Shown here: piece by piece, positions 22,402 to 31,863 of the stretch | Numbering within the stretch: the first letter of the stretch is position 1 | How the letters are laid out: each line of letters starts with the position of its first letter | Origin: an uncultured Oscillospiraceae bacterium | GTDB taxonomy: Bacteria; Bacillota; Clostridia; Oscillospirales; Acutalibacteraceae | Assembly (NCBI GenBank): GCA_900542375.1 | Contig: UQNI01000013.1 | Location: 1 to 31,898, forward strand | Direction of reading: 5' to 3' | Length of the DNA: 31,898 nucleotides | Program-made: the position numbers and the translations under genes | Notes under the pieces: generated by a model | Told to the model about the DNA's origin: nothing | Databases searched by the model: none | Seen by the model: the letters and a program-made list of their open reading frames with translations, nothing else

Positions 22402-23286
22402 CTACAATTCATTTAACTTTTTATAGATCCCATAAGTTAAGTAACAATCTGCCAGCGCTCTATGATGATTTGAAGTATCCAGAGAAAAATAACTTGCAAT
22501 TGTATTTAGTTTATAATCCACCACATCAAATACTTTACGGCGAGCAAGAGTTAATGTATCAATACACGGATTATGAAACATAGATAATCCAACACGCTGA
22601 CAAGCTGCATGTAAAAAACCAAAATCAAACGCTGCATTATGACATACAATACGTCTGTTTTCTGCAAAGGATATTAACTGTGACAGCGCTTGGTACAGAG
22701 GAACTCCTTGCTGCTGAAGCATTTCGTCCGTAATACCTGTAAGTTTTGATATATTCTCAGGCAACGATGTTTGACATTGTACTAACATACTAAGTTCCGC
22801 TTCCACTGCATCATGTACAATGCAAATCGCAGCAATCTCAATTATTTCATGTACAGCACAGGATAACCCAGTTGTCTCCAAATCTAACACAATATAGGAA
22901 TCTTCTTTTAAGGTATATTTACGTGCCCGGTTTATCCTATCGACTTTTTGCATTTTTGCAGCCTTGCTGAAGCCCTTCTCAAGAACCATAGTCTGTGATT
23001 GTTTTCTTGCAGATGGCAACGGCCTACGCATTAGTTTCAAACCATCAAAATCTACAGGTTCCCACGTAGTATTGTGTACACGAAAATCCATCTGTTGTTC
23101 CCCCATAGTATGAAACACCATAGTTGCTCTACCTGCATGAAGATTTTCACAAATACGTTTCCAAAGTTCTTCCCTGACACGGGCACTTACCTGCCCAACA
23201 TAAACGCCTGTATTGATTTCAATCAGCCATTTGGACAAGTCTCCCCGTACTTTGGGCGGACAATCTGACAATGTAATTACAATCAT
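22402..23286 (-). CDS. cas2: Cas2e fused to a DnaQ-like DEDDh exonuclease
   Basis: Residues 1-95 form the Cas2e domain (MIVITLSDCPPKVRGDLSKW, then GVYVGQVSARVREELW). A linker of about 35 residues leads to a DnaQ-family 3'-5' exonuclease (about 130-294) with the complete DEDDh set: Asp135 and Glu137 (VLDLETTGL), Asp221 (CHNAAFDFGFL), His275 and Asp280 (HHRALADCY). Cas2 bridges Cas1 dimers during spacer capture; in comparable fusions, such as the S. thermophilus I-E system, the exonuclease trims prespacer 3' ends. The total is 294 residues. Its ATG overlaps the cas1 stop codon (ATGA). The gene is intact and adjoins the leader. Confidence 0.96.
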   Translation of the reverse strand: MIVITLSDCPPKVRGDLSKWLIEINTGVYVGQVSARVREELWKRICENLHAGRATMVFHTMGEQQMDFRVHNTTWEPVDFDGLKLMRRPLPSARKQSQTMVLEKGFSKAAKMQKVDRINRARKYTLKEDSYIVLDLETTGLSCAVHEIIEIAAICIVHDAVEAELSMLVQCQTSLPENISKLTGITDEMLQQQGVPLYQALSQLISFAENRRIVCHNAAFDFGFLHAACQRVGLSMFHNPCIDTLTLARRKVFDVVDYKLNTIASYFSLDTSNHHRALADCYLTYGIYKKLNEL

Positions 23287-24242
23287 GTAGATTCCTCTTC
23301 CTGAAAACCATAAGAAATTCCGTTAGGAACCGTTCCTTTTTTGTCATCCCATAAATAAACAATTTCTGTAGTAATTTCTTCTGCAATCCATTCATCATCG
23401 GAAAAAAGAATATGAATATCACGAACCATTCTTTCCAAAATATGAGCAGATACCATGGCATCCCTTACCCTCCGCCGTGTTGCAGACGGTAAATCATCCG
23501 GCTGCTGTGCTGCCATTTCAAATGCAACGGGAATGGTAACTTCGGCTTTGTAAAGATCTGCGATGTCATAAACGAAAGAACACTCATGCCCTACATGCAT
23601 AAATCCCAATCCCGCAGAGCATCCCAGTGCGGTAATCACAGCATGAGCCAAACCGTATAGGCATGCATGTCCTGCGGAAAGCGCTTGATTAACAGCGTCA
23701 CCCGAAGAAAAATCTTCCGGATCATAGGTACGTCCGTTCCACGGAACATTCCATTCATAGGAAGCTTTGCGATAAACGGAACGAACACGACTTCCCTCCC
23801 GTCCTCTCAGCTGCTGCATGGTCAAGTGCGATACATCTTCGTTGGGAAAGCGCATTTGATACATCTTTCTGACCACTGCCAAATGCAGCCGTTGATTGCT
23901 CACCAATTCCGCTTGACGAATCAACAATTTGGAACGATGTGTTAACGGTCGTCCGCTTGCGTAATACCGCACGCCGTGTTCACCTACCCAAATAACGCTT
24001 ACTCCCGCATCGCCAATTAGTTCCATAGCACGATGTGTAATCAAAGTCCCGGGTCCCAAAAGCAGTACAGAAATCGACGCAGCGGGAACATATACAATAC
24101 CGCGTTCATCTCTTACCGTAATTGCACTGTCTTCCCGATTGAGTTGACAATGCTCCAAATACAAAAAGGTCATTCGGTTGCCAATTTGAGGCAAAGCCTG
24201 CAAGTCGGGACGAATCATACCAGTTAATTTGTTACTTTTCAT
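23283..24242 (-). CDS. cas1: CRISPR integrase Cas1 (type I-E)
   Basis: Cas1 integrates new spacers at the leader-repeat junction as a Cas1-Cas2 complex. The 319-residue Cas1e shows the metal-binding residues Glu149 (RGREGSRVR), His216 (GFMHVGHE) and Asp229 (YDIADLYK), matching E. coli E141, H208 and D221. N-terminal beta-rich residues 20-90 include IVYVPAASISVLLLGPGT. The start ATG at 24240-24242 lies inside the end of cas6e (11-bp overlap), and the stop overlaps cas2, so translation is coupled. No motif is missing, so adaptation is probably functional. Confidence 0.97.
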   Translation of the reverse strand: MKSNKLTGMIRPDLQALPQIGNRMTFLYLEHCQLNREDSAITVRDERGIVYVPAASISVLLLGPGTLITHRAMELIGDAGVSVIWVGEHGVRYYASGRPLTHRSKLLIRQAELVSNQRLHLAVVRKMYQMRFPNEDVSHLTMQQLRGREGSRVRSVYRKASYEWNVPWNGRTYDPEDFSSGDAVNQALSAGHACLYGLAHAVITALGCSAGLGFMHVGHECSFVYDIADLYKAEVTIPVAFEMAAQQPDDLPSATRRRVRDAMVSAHILERMVRDIHILFSDDEWIAEEITTEIVYLWDDKKGTVPNGISYGFQEEEST

Positions 24243-24882
24243 TGGAAGCTACCCTTGCTACTGTCAGTAATCCCATACCGTAAGCTTTGCCACGTCCGAT
24301 TCCTTCTGTCAACGCTTTACAAAATAATTCTGTGTCCGTAACCGTTAATACGCCTTCATACGTAACAGCCAATAACCGAACTTGTGCTTCTTGGGAAGAG
24401 TTTTTGCAGAAAATATGCCATTGACTGTGAACAACCGTAAAATCCTCTTCATTTAACGAAAAACCGTTGTGAGCCGCACGGGTTTGCAGCCATTCTTTTT
24501 GATGAGGCACAGAGACATGAGCATGTACTTTTCCTCTCTTTCCCGGTTCGGACACACAGCTTTTTGTGGGATTGGCCACCAAACGGAAATGCCAAACACT
24601 GCCGGGAGTTATTCTTTCCAGAAAAGGAGTATACAATTTTGTTTCCCATGGGCAGTCGGTGCCCAACATACCAAATTGTGCAGCGGCCGCAGATAAATCA
24701 GGTTTATCGGGACTGAGCAACATCAGATAAAGCTGATGATTCAGATGGTCGATACGCCATAAATTACGCTTGCGTTCTCCCCCAAAGCACCGCTCTACCG
24801 TTCCGTGGAAAATATGCGGAGAAGCCAACGCTTTTGCCGTATTGGGATTGGATTCATTCAAGCGCATTCTTGTCAAATACAT
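24232..24882 (-). CDS. cas6e: Cas6e crRNA endoribonuclease (CasE/Cse3)
   Basis: Cas6e cuts the pre-crRNA at the base of the repeat hairpin and stays bound in Cascade. The 216-residue protein has the N-terminal MYLTRMRLN strand, the catalytic His26 in HIFHGTVERCFGG, and the C-terminal Gly-rich loop GIGRGKAYGMGLLTV that contacts the RNA. Length is typical. It starts 4 bp after the cas5e stop codon with GAGGTGAG upstream. Because it recognises a hairpin, paired stem changes in the degenerate repeats matter for whether it could process them. Confidence 0.95.
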   Translation of the reverse strand: MYLTRMRLNESNPNTAKALASPHIFHGTVERCFGGERKRNLWRIDHLNHQLYLMLLSPDKPDLSAAAAQFGMLGTDCPWETKLYTPFLERITPGSVWHFRLVANPTKSCVSEPGKRGKVHAHVSVPHQKEWLQTRAAHNGFSLNEEDFTVVHSQWHIFCKNSSQEAQVRLLAVTYEGVLTVTDTELFCKALTEGIGRGKAYGMGLLTVARVASNEK

Positions 24883-24886
24883 AGAC

Positions 24887-25594
24887 TCACCTCAATTCTT
24901 TCATCGGATCATGTTCGGTATGAAACCGTTCCTCTGCGTTTTGAAAGGTAATGTGAAAAGGCTTATGCTCCTTCACTATGCGATATCCATACTTTCGGAA
25001 CATCGGATTAAACGATTCGGGCAAATCTTTCTGATAAACAGGATATGCCTCCTGTTTCAATGCGTCAGTTACAATTCGCATGGTGTAAGAATCCTGTTTA
25101 CGTTTGATACGCTCCTGCTCCCATTTTGAAACTTGCCACGGTTCTTCTTGCAAAGCTGTAAGCAAATCCGTTTGTCGTATTCCCAGTGATAACGGTAAGG
25201 TTGGAGGACAAGAGCGTCTTCCCAGAAACAACGGGAAAACAGGTGCCTGCAAAGCCTCATCCAACATTTTTAAAAAGTTTTCATCCTGACTTTCCAAACC
25301 AACCAGAAAAATAGCATCTGCAAGATAATATCTTGTTGTTACATAAGAGGTCTTTTTATCTTTCAGTACCATGTGAAAGTCCTTTAGCAGCTCTCCTTCT
25401 TTGTCGCTTCTGATACCAAATTTCAATGCGGCTAAATCATCCAACGATTCATCTCTGCGCCGTCCCAATGCAGCAGCCAACAGCCCAACCACTCCGCTTT
25501 TGGACGGTTCTCGTTCCGTTTTACGAATATCAAATTTGGAATTGATACCCCAAGCCTGCAAAGGAGCCGCTAATCTCAATAACAGCGTACTCAT
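24887..25594 (-). CDS. cas5e: Cascade subunit Cas5e (CasD)
   Basis: Cas5e caps the 5' handle of the crRNA in Cascade. The 235-residue protein begins with the family signature LLLRLAAPLQAWGINSKFD, continues with EREPSKSGVVGLLAAALG and contains LGRRSCPPTLPLSLGI near residue 125, all usual for CasD. The ATG overlaps the cas7e stop codon (ATGA), showing translational coupling. The protein is full length. Confidence 0.95.
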   Translation of the reverse strand: MSTLLLRLAAPLQAWGINSKFDIRKTEREPSKSGVVGLLAAALGRRRDESLDDLAALKFGIRSDKEGELLKDFHMVLKDKKTSYVTTRYYLADAIFLVGLESQDENFLKMLDEALQAPVFPLFLGRRSCPPTLPLSLGIRQTDLLTALQEEPWQVSKWEQERIKRKQDSYTMRIVTDALKQEAYPVYQKDLPESFNPMFRKYGYRIVKEHKPFHITFQNAEERFHTEHDPMKELR

Positions 25595-26676
25595 ATGGAT
25601 TCACCGTCACCTGCGATATATTCGGCTACACGGTCCTCCAAGGCATCCAACATTTGCTGCAATGGCATCATTTCTGCAATTTCTTTAAATGCTTCTGCTG
25701 TTCCGATTCCAAATGCTGCTTCCGGCTCATTTGCAAAATTCTGATAAACCTGTTTCACATAGGAAACAAATTGTTTCTCAGACTCTGCAAGATAACCGTT
25801 TGAACCGGCAATTACAGGTTTCTCAAATGCGCCCGCACAGTTAATGGGCTGGTCACGGCGAACCGTCACATACACAGCATCCGGCAAAGTACGGTTTGCA
25901 AATGAGTTTTGTTTTCCTGTAGGCATAGATAACAAAAAGGCCTGGGCAAAACCGCGAACAGCCATAGGAGTGTCTTTCCCTAAATGACAGTTTAATTCCG
26001 CAACATTGACCGTAGCATAACGGTATAACGTAGAAGAGTTAAACTCTGTTGTGCCAAGATGACCTGCACCGTCGTTATCTTCGGGAGCTCTGTCATCCAC
26101 AGCTGTAAAAAAATCATATTCATTTTGGATTTTGTGAGTAGAAATACTGTGCGCCACTTGTGCGGCAGCATCGTAGTTCAAGGAAGGGTCACTGGCAACC
26201 ATACGGCCGAACAAAGCAATATCAATGGCTGGAAATTCTTTTAATGCATTTTTATAAAGAGATTTCTCTTTTTCTTCCGAAACCGCCAGTTGAGCAAGCG
26301 CCTCTGCCTGTGAATCGCTGATAAAAAACAATGCGTCCGTGACTGTATCATTGTCTTTCAGCTTTAATCCTGCTAATTTTAAAGCTTCTGCAGCTAACTT
26401 TCCTGCTTTTTTCTCATCGACATCAGGATTATGTTGCAGAATTTTGGAAGCAATCATATCTACCACACGTTTTGTACGTGTTCCAACGTCTTTTTTCTCA
26501 AAAATGTCAGAAAACATAGCACGCATAGCATGTTTCCACGATTGACTGGAAACCCTTGCTCTGGTAGCCCCGCCGTATACGGCTGTTTTTGGACTTCCCG
26601 TATCATCGCGGTTGACACAACTGGGTGGTACGGTTTGCAGTACGTGTATATCTACGTAAAAATTTTTCTTATTCAT
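25591..26676 (-). CDS. cas7e: Cascade backbone subunit Cas7e (CasC/Cse4)
   Basis: Cas7e forms the six-copy backbone along the crRNA spacer. The 361-residue protein has FYVDIHVLQTVPPSCVNRDD at the start, GSPKTAVYGGATRARVSSQSWKHA near residue 27, and HLGTTEFNSSTLYRYATVN near 206; all are CasC signatures. The ATG lies 8 bp inside the end of cse2. Length and motifs are complete. Confidence 0.96.
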   Translation of the reverse strand: MNKKNFYVDIHVLQTVPPSCVNRDDTGSPKTAVYGGATRARVSSQSWKHAMRAMFSDIFEKKDVGTRTKRVVDMIASKILQHNPDVDEKKAGKLAAEALKLAGLKLKDNDTVTDALFFISDSQAEALAQLAVSEEKEKSLYKNALKEFPAIDIALFGRMVASDPSLNYDAAAQVAHSISTHKIQNEYDFFTAVDDRAPEDNDGAGHLGTTEFNSSTLYRYATVNVAELNCHLGKDTPMAVRGFAQAFLLSMPTGKQNSFANRTLPDAVYVTVRRDQPINCAGAFEKPVIAGSNGYLAESEKQFVSYVKQVYQNFANEPEAAFGIGTAEAFKEIAEMMPLQQMLDALEDRVAEYIAGDGESI

Positions 26677-27271
26677 TTGAATCTTCCTTTCCTGTTTCTG
26701 TTGTTTTTCTTCTATAGAAATCCTGTCCCCATCTTAATCGAACCTGGGACCTGTAATCCTCGTTTTGATACAAGTATAAATCTTTGGCCAACTCGGGATA
26801 ATCCAAAGGAATTCCCTCTGAACGAAGCAGCTGTATCATCCCTCTGAGGTGGTGGGCAAGTTCTTGTATATCGGCAGAAGTTGCCAATACATTAAATCGC
26901 CTTTGAATGCGTGTTTTATCATCTTCACCATGTATCAAACAAGCCACTGCCTTTCCCAGACCGTTTTCTTGCCGATACATAGATTCCTTCTGCAAATCTT
27001 TGCCCTGTTGATGAAGCGCAAACAACGTCAGTGCAATATAAACAGCCCATTGTGCATGGGTTGGCACACCGCTTCTGCTTAACATTTCTTCGGGTAAATC
27101 CTGTAAAAACAGTTCCCAAAGCTCCGGAATATCTCCCGGGGTTGTCCCGATTCCCCTGCGTAAATTTGCCAAAGACGCCTTTACAGCTCCGTCTGAAGAC
27201 GAATTGACGATACGCTTTAACCGATATTCCACAAAATGGCCTACATTTTGCGTTTTACTGGACATGCTCAT
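26669..27271 (-). CDS. cse2: Cascade small subunit Cse2 (CasB)
   Basis: Cse2 forms a dimer in the belly of Cascade and stabilises the displaced DNA strand. The 200-residue helical protein carries SLANLRRGIGTTPGDIPELW near residue 34, and ALTLFALHQQ near 91, typical for the family. The ATG at 27271 follows AGGAGGA and lies 5 bp after the cse1 stop codon; a second in-frame ATG lies two codons later. Confidence 0.94.
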   Translation of the reverse strand: MSMSSKTQNVGHFVEYRLKRIVNSSSDGAVKASLANLRRGIGTTPGDIPELWELFLQDLPEEMLSRSGVPTHAQWAVYIALTLFALHQQGKDLQKESMYRQENGLGKAVACLIHGEDDKTRIQRRFNVLATSADIQELAHHLRGMIQLLRSEGIPLDYPELAKDLYLYQNEDYRSQVRLRWGQDFYRRKTTETGKEDSNE

Positions 27272-27276
27272 TCCTC

Positions 27277-28887
27277 CTATTTCAATGATTCTTTCAGATA
27301 ATATGAAAACTTGTTATATACTTCAGGCGCACAATAATGGTTTGTTACTTCTTTTCCTTTGATTTTTTCTGTCACCATTCTGCCGACAAAAGCGGCCGTT
27401 CCCGCATTTTCCACCAGTTCTTCTCCCAAAGCAGCGGCAGTTTTCCAAACATAAGTCAGCCATTGGGATTGCAGATGATTTCTTTCCTCTACAGTTTGAC
27501 CGGGGTCTAATACGGACAGCCATTTACGAAACGGAAGATCCAAACGGTGATAAAACTCTTCTTTTGCACGGTAGCTTGCTGCATCTCCTTCATCGCCACC
27601 TGCAGATTTTACCAAATCTCTGGCCAATCTGCCGACAATATTCGCTATTTGGTCACATCGTTGAATTTCATCTAATGCAAGCTGTTTCCAAGTTTCTCCT
27701 GCCTCTGTCAACAACTCCGCATAAAATGTAAGGGAATCGCTGAATTCATCGGTTACAAAAAAGTCTTTATCCCCGTATTGAACAGAAGCAATGCTGAAAC
27801 ATACCATTTGATGTTTATCCAATAACTTTGCCTTCTGTAACTGATTCATCCAAGTCACAATCCCCGGCAGATGCTTTGTATCATTTTGTTCTACGATAGA
27901 AGCAAAATCACGCCACATCTGTTTGCTGGAATCATGACGCTTTGGTTGGTATTGTCCTGTGGATGTTCCTCTTTCCATAACAGACTTCCAAACGGTCATT
28001 GTTTCATTGAAGGCATTTTCTCTGGAGAAAAAATCTCCTCCCAATAATCTGTAGCCCGTTACCTTATCATTGTTTCTCTCCAGCAGCAATCGTCTGGACT
28101 GTAAGGTAAGCAGTGCGGCAGGATTATCCGGAATGGTAATTTCCACTCGTTCTCCTTCCCGTGCCTTTGGAAGCTCCCATGCAGGTACATTCGGTTCCCA
28201 AGGTTCATAATCCTCTTTTAGAAGTACCAAATTCAGCATCAGTGTTTCAAATAATGTTTTTCCCTTAGCAGTAATCAGACCTAATTTTCCAAGCCACCCC
28301 GCACCTGGAGAAGGCAAATTTTTTCCTTTTGGTTTTGCAGACGTATCGTCATATCCGTTTACATATAACAGCCATCTTGCAGATTCCGCATAGGAAATCT
28401 CAGTTTTATCCTTTCCTGTTCGCGGCGGAAAAAGACGTATTTTGTTGCTGCTTTCCGACAGCTCTCCAATCAGCTTGGCCGCGGAATATTCCGTTCCCTT
28501 GGCAGCAGACAAAGCCTGCCCAAACGGACGTTCCGGATGAAACAGCCAAAACTTTTCATGCTGTGTATGTAAATACGCTTTGATTGGCTCTATTGGAAAA
28601 CAGTTTGCATTCCACAATGCTCCCCAACGCTCCAATGCATCGTCCGTCTCTTCTATAGGTGCATCCTCTCTATGTTCGTCCACACGGGAAAAGACGGTAT
28701 GCAATACTGCCAGCAATAAGCGAAGTACCGCTACATTCTGCGTTGCAAGTTCACCTGCCAAATCTGTATAAAGATGCGCTTGTTCGAACACTGTTATTAA
28801 AGAAACTTCATCAATGGTCCCGTCCCTTTTCATCACTTTTATCCAAGGTTCGTCCAATAGATTAAATTCACATTCTCGGTTCTCCAT
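27277..28887 (-). CDS. cse1: Cascade large subunit Cse1 (CasA/Cas8e)
   Basis: Cse1 recognises the PAM, opens the target DNA and recruits Cas3. The 536-residue protein begins with FNLLDEPWIKVMKRDG, the hallmark of CasA, and includes GRPFGQALS-like and PAWELPKAREGERV segments before a C-terminal helical bundle. The start at 28885-28887 (MENRECEF) is chosen because AAGGAGG lies upstream. A longer open frame extends 28 codons into cas3 but has no ribosome binding site and no family similarity at its N-terminus. With this start the overlap with cas3 is 20 bp. Confidence 0.95.
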   Translation of the reverse strand: MENRECEFNLLDEPWIKVMKRDGTIDEVSLITVFEQAHLYTDLAGELATQNVAVLRLLLAVLHTVFSRVDEHREDAPIEETDDALERWGALWNANCFPIEPIKAYLHTQHEKFWLFHPERPFGQALSAAKGTEYSAAKLIGELSESSNKIRLFPPRTGKDKTEISYAESARWLLYVNGYDDTSAKPKGKNLPSPGAGWLGKLGLITAKGKTLFETLMLNLVLLKEDYEPWEPNVPAWELPKAREGERVEITIPDNPAALLTLQSRRLLLERNNDKVTGYRLLGGDFFSRENAFNETMTVWKSVMERGTSTGQYQPKRHDSSKQMWRDFASIVEQNDTKHLPGIVTWMNQLQKAKLLDKHQMVCFSIASVQYGDKDFFVTDEFSDSLTFYAELLTEAGETWKQLALDEIQRCDQIANIVGRLARDLVKSAGGDEGDAASYRAKEEFYHRLDLPFRKWLSVLDPGQTVEERNHLQSQWLTYVWKTAAALGEELVENAGTAAFVGRMVTEKIKGKEVTNHYCAPEVYNKFSYYLKESLK

Positions 28888-31642
28888 GTTCTTCCTCCTT
28901 TCCATATCTGAGACCTTCTTCTTGTGTATACGTGATATGAAATCCACATAGTTCTGCACTATATGCTTCATTCAACAATAGTACCAATTCTCCTTTTATC
29001 CAAAATGATTCCTGCCATTCTGGAATCATTTGACTGTTCATACATTCTAACTCTTCAATGGTTCTGTCCAAATTTTTACCAACACAAAACGCTCTGGGCA
29101 AGTTCATTCTTTGACGCGCAATTTGCCTGCATTCTTCTTCCGACGGAACATGATTTGCAGGAACAACGACACCTCCATTTTGCCAAGGTAAAAAGGAAAT
29201 TTGTCCGTCTTTTCTTAGCATCATCACCAAAACACTGATAGAAGCATCTCCGTCTCGTACTGTTGCCTGTGCCCTTTCCTCATTGTCGGGCAAATCCGTA
29301 CTTAGCAAATCTGAAATCACATTCAAATTAGCATATCGTTTTGAGAGACTGGGTTTTGGTATGGAATAAACCTTCGCTTTTTCCTTTTGGCTGTCTATGT
29401 GCCTGCAATAATCGCTCCATGCCTGCTGGGAAATCTCGTCCAACTCTGATGTATTCTGCGGTTCCTGATAAGTATCCTGCACCAACATTGGTATATCCTG
29501 CGGTAACGTAATGGAATTTGGCAGTAACCGTTTGGTTTGCAGTAACAGCCAATCTCCATATACAAAACGGGAACCTTCTTCTAACGTTTCTGTGTTTGCA
29601 CCCAATACGGCACAACAAGGTTGGGTTACGTTTGCAGGACGCTTGCGAGTATGACGGTGTAATCGTCCCAATCGCTGCAGCAACAAATCCATTGGACACA
29701 AATCTGTGATGAGAAAATCAAAATCAATATCCAAAGACTGCTCCAAAACTTGAGTACCTACCACAATCAAATGATTACGTGTATCAGGTGTAGATTTCTT
29801 ACCCAAACGCTGTAACAATACATGTTCTTTTTGAGCACGGTCAGGCATCAAAAAATGAGAATGAAACACTAAAATTTCCGTATCAAGCAGTATTCCCTTC
29901 AGTTTATCTGCTAAATTTTGAGCTCTGCGCACAGTATTTACAATGACTCCCGCACAGCCCCCTTCCGATAGCGCTTGTTTTAAACACTCTGCAATTGCTT
30001 CGTCAGAAATGCACTTGACCGAAACGGTTTTGGAAGGTGTATCCACGGCAATGGCTTGCTGTTTGACGGTTTCCCCATCTGTCCACGTTAATATGGGATA
30101 CGCTCTGCTAACAGGCAATTCGTCATCTTTCAACTTTTTTCGCCCCAGATACGCACTGATAAATTCCAAGCGTCGTTTTTCAGGAAGCGTTGCGGAAAGC
30201 AGAATCACAGGAACACCATATCTTCCAAGCCACATCAGTGCTCTGTCTAAGTATGTGTTCATGTACGCATCGAAGGCATGGCACTCGTCCACAATCACGA
30301 TTTTTCCTGCTAAACCTAAGTGACGCAGCATGACATGTTTTTGTTTTAATGCCGCCATTAACAATTGGTCTACTGTACCAATGACAAAATCAGAAAGCAA
30401 TGCTTGCTTCCGCCCTTCAAACCACTGATGTGCTACCAATCCGGAGGAACTCATATCCTCCGCAAGGTGAGAAGTACCATGAAACAACGCTTGATATTGC
30501 TCATTGAGTTCTGCCATACCATGTGCCAATCGAATGGAATGCAGGGTATCTTCCGACTGTTCCATCGCCCACTGCTCCAACCGTGGAAAAATGCCATTGG
30601 CAGTGGCCTGGGTAGGCAATCCAAAAAATAATCCTGCACTGCCTGTTTTAGCGGTCAACACTTCTGCCGCAGCCAATGCCGCTTCTGTTTTTCCTACACC
30701 CATTTGTGCTTCTAAAATCAGTATGCCGGGCTGTACAGCATCTTCAGCTACCTTTATCATTGTCTTTTGAACCTCGTTGGGTAAAAATCCAAAACGACTT
30801 TGAAATTGAGCATCATCCATAAAAAAGCAAGAAGGCATCCATAGGTCCGGTAAATGCAATGTTTCCCAAGCCTTTTGTGCTCTATACTCAACGGAACTAT
30901 CCACTCCGTTATCATCTATATCAATCAAGGGAAAATAATTGGTATTGCTGGCAATCCAGTCAGCCATAATCAGAAGTCCTGTTAACAACATCTGTGCCCC
31001 CATATCCAACTGCGGCAATTCTTCTACAGATGTGTATCCCGATGTTTCCAAAGAAAATTGGAGCCATTCCTGTCTGACTGCCTCCCAAAGCTTTCCTTGT
31101 TCACTGTCTTTTCCTTTACAGCCGTAGTAATTCTCTTCATAGTACCGTGTTTGATTTTCTACATCATACTTGATTCCCTGTGGTTTTCCATGATGTGCTC
31201 CTACTACCACCGCTACAGACTGAGGGCAATCAAAGTCTAATAAAATTGCTTCTCCTGCCAAAGCATGGGGAGATTTGCTCGCTGATAACAAGGAATTCAT
31301 TCCGTACAATAATAAACCAGAGTGTTCGATACGTGTTCTCAATTCTGGAAACTGTTCCGATATTCCCGATTGAAACACCGGCGTTAACTTGCCAATATCG
31401 TGGGTCAAAGCCAGAAATGTACATAGATTTAAAAAATCTTCTTGGCTCATTTCGGAATCCGTCGCATGTACCACAGAGGTAGGAAGCCATGTAACCACGA
31501 GCTTACGAATGATATTTGCGGTATCTGCAAAATGTACCCATGCCGGCAACCACTGCAATGTGTTTTTTTGAGTTGATTTTGCCGCAAGGCTTTGCAGCGC
31601 AGGTGAAAATTGCGAGTAAGCTGCTTTTATCCATAAAGACAT
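28868..31642 (-). CDS. cas3: CRISPR-associated nuclease-helicase Cas3
   Basis: Cas3 nicks and degrades the displaced strand after Cascade binds. The 924-residue protein carries an N-terminal HD nuclease (His81-Asp82 in LTHDIGK, plus GAHHG near 148-152), then an SF2 helicase: Walker A QMGVGKTE (near 313-320), DECH box (452-455), SAT (483-485), a motif V segment GTQVLEQSLDID and QRLGRLHRH (656-664). A C-terminal accessory domain follows. The ATG at 31640-31642 is preferred, with GGTGGAG 6 bp upstream; a GTG four codons earlier would overlap that site. It is the first gene of the cas operon. All catalytic motifs are present. Confidence 0.95.
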   Translation of the reverse strand: MSLWIKAAYSQFSPALQSLAAKSTQKNTLQWLPAWVHFADTANIIRKLVVTWLPTSVVHATDSEMSQEDFLNLCTFLALTHDIGKLTPVFQSGISEQFPELRTRIEHSGLLLYGMNSLLSASKSPHALAGEAILLDFDCPQSVAVVVGAHHGKPQGIKYDVENQTRYYEENYYGCKGKDSEQGKLWEAVRQEWLQFSLETSGYTSVEELPQLDMGAQMLLTGLLIMADWIASNTNYFPLIDIDDNGVDSSVEYRAQKAWETLHLPDLWMPSCFFMDDAQFQSRFGFLPNEVQKTMIKVAEDAVQPGILILEAQMGVGKTEAALAAAEVLTAKTGSAGLFFGLPTQATANGIFPRLEQWAMEQSEDTLHSIRLAHGMAELNEQYQALFHGTSHLAEDMSSSGLVAHQWFEGRKQALLSDFVIGTVDQLLMAALKQKHVMLRHLGLAGKIVIVDECHAFDAYMNTYLDRALMWLGRYGVPVILLSATLPEKRRLEFISAYLGRKKLKDDELPVSRAYPILTWTDGETVKQQAIAVDTPSKTVSVKCISDEAIAECLKQALSEGGCAGVIVNTVRRAQNLADKLKGILLDTEILVFHSHFLMPDRAQKEHVLLQRLGKKSTPDTRNHLIVVGTQVLEQSLDIDFDFLITDLCPMDLLLQRLGRLHRHTRKRPANVTQPCCAVLGANTETLEEGSRFVYGDWLLLQTKRLLPNSITLPQDIPMLVQDTYQEPQNTSELDEISQQAWSDYCRHIDSQKEKAKVYSIPKPSLSKRYANLNVISDLLSTDLPDNEERAQATVRDGDASISVLVMMLRKDGQISFLPWQNGGVVVPANHVPSEEECRQIARQRMNLPRAFCVGKNLDRTIEELECMNSQMIPEWQESFWIKGELVLLLNEAYSAELCGFHITYTQEEGLRYGKEEEHGEPRM

Positions 31643-31863
31643 AAGGTTCTCCACCCTCTTTTAGAAACTTTTAATTTTCTCTCATTTTACCACATATTAC
31701 CTGTAAAATAAAGCCTTTTATAGTAAATCAACCAAAATAATTCCACAATTTATTTTTAAATCTATTTATTGTTAATATATCTCACAATATAATTGTTTTC
31801 GAATTATCATAAAACAAACATATATAGAGGAAAAGGACAAAATTCCTATTTGCTATATCTCCC
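31643..31863 (-). promoter_or_regulatory. AT-rich region upstream of the cas operon
   Basis: About 220 bp of very AT-rich DNA precede cas3. The cas promoter should lie here, but several weak box pairs are equally plausible on the - strand, for example TTGTGG-17-TACTAT, about 80-120 bp before the start codon. I cannot choose between them. Confidence 0.4.

Noticed and set aside
28888..28971. N-terminal extension of cse1 by 28 codons
   Set aside because: It lies within the end of cas3, has no ribosome binding site, and the CasA signature begins right after the downstream ATG, which has a strong AAGGAGG.
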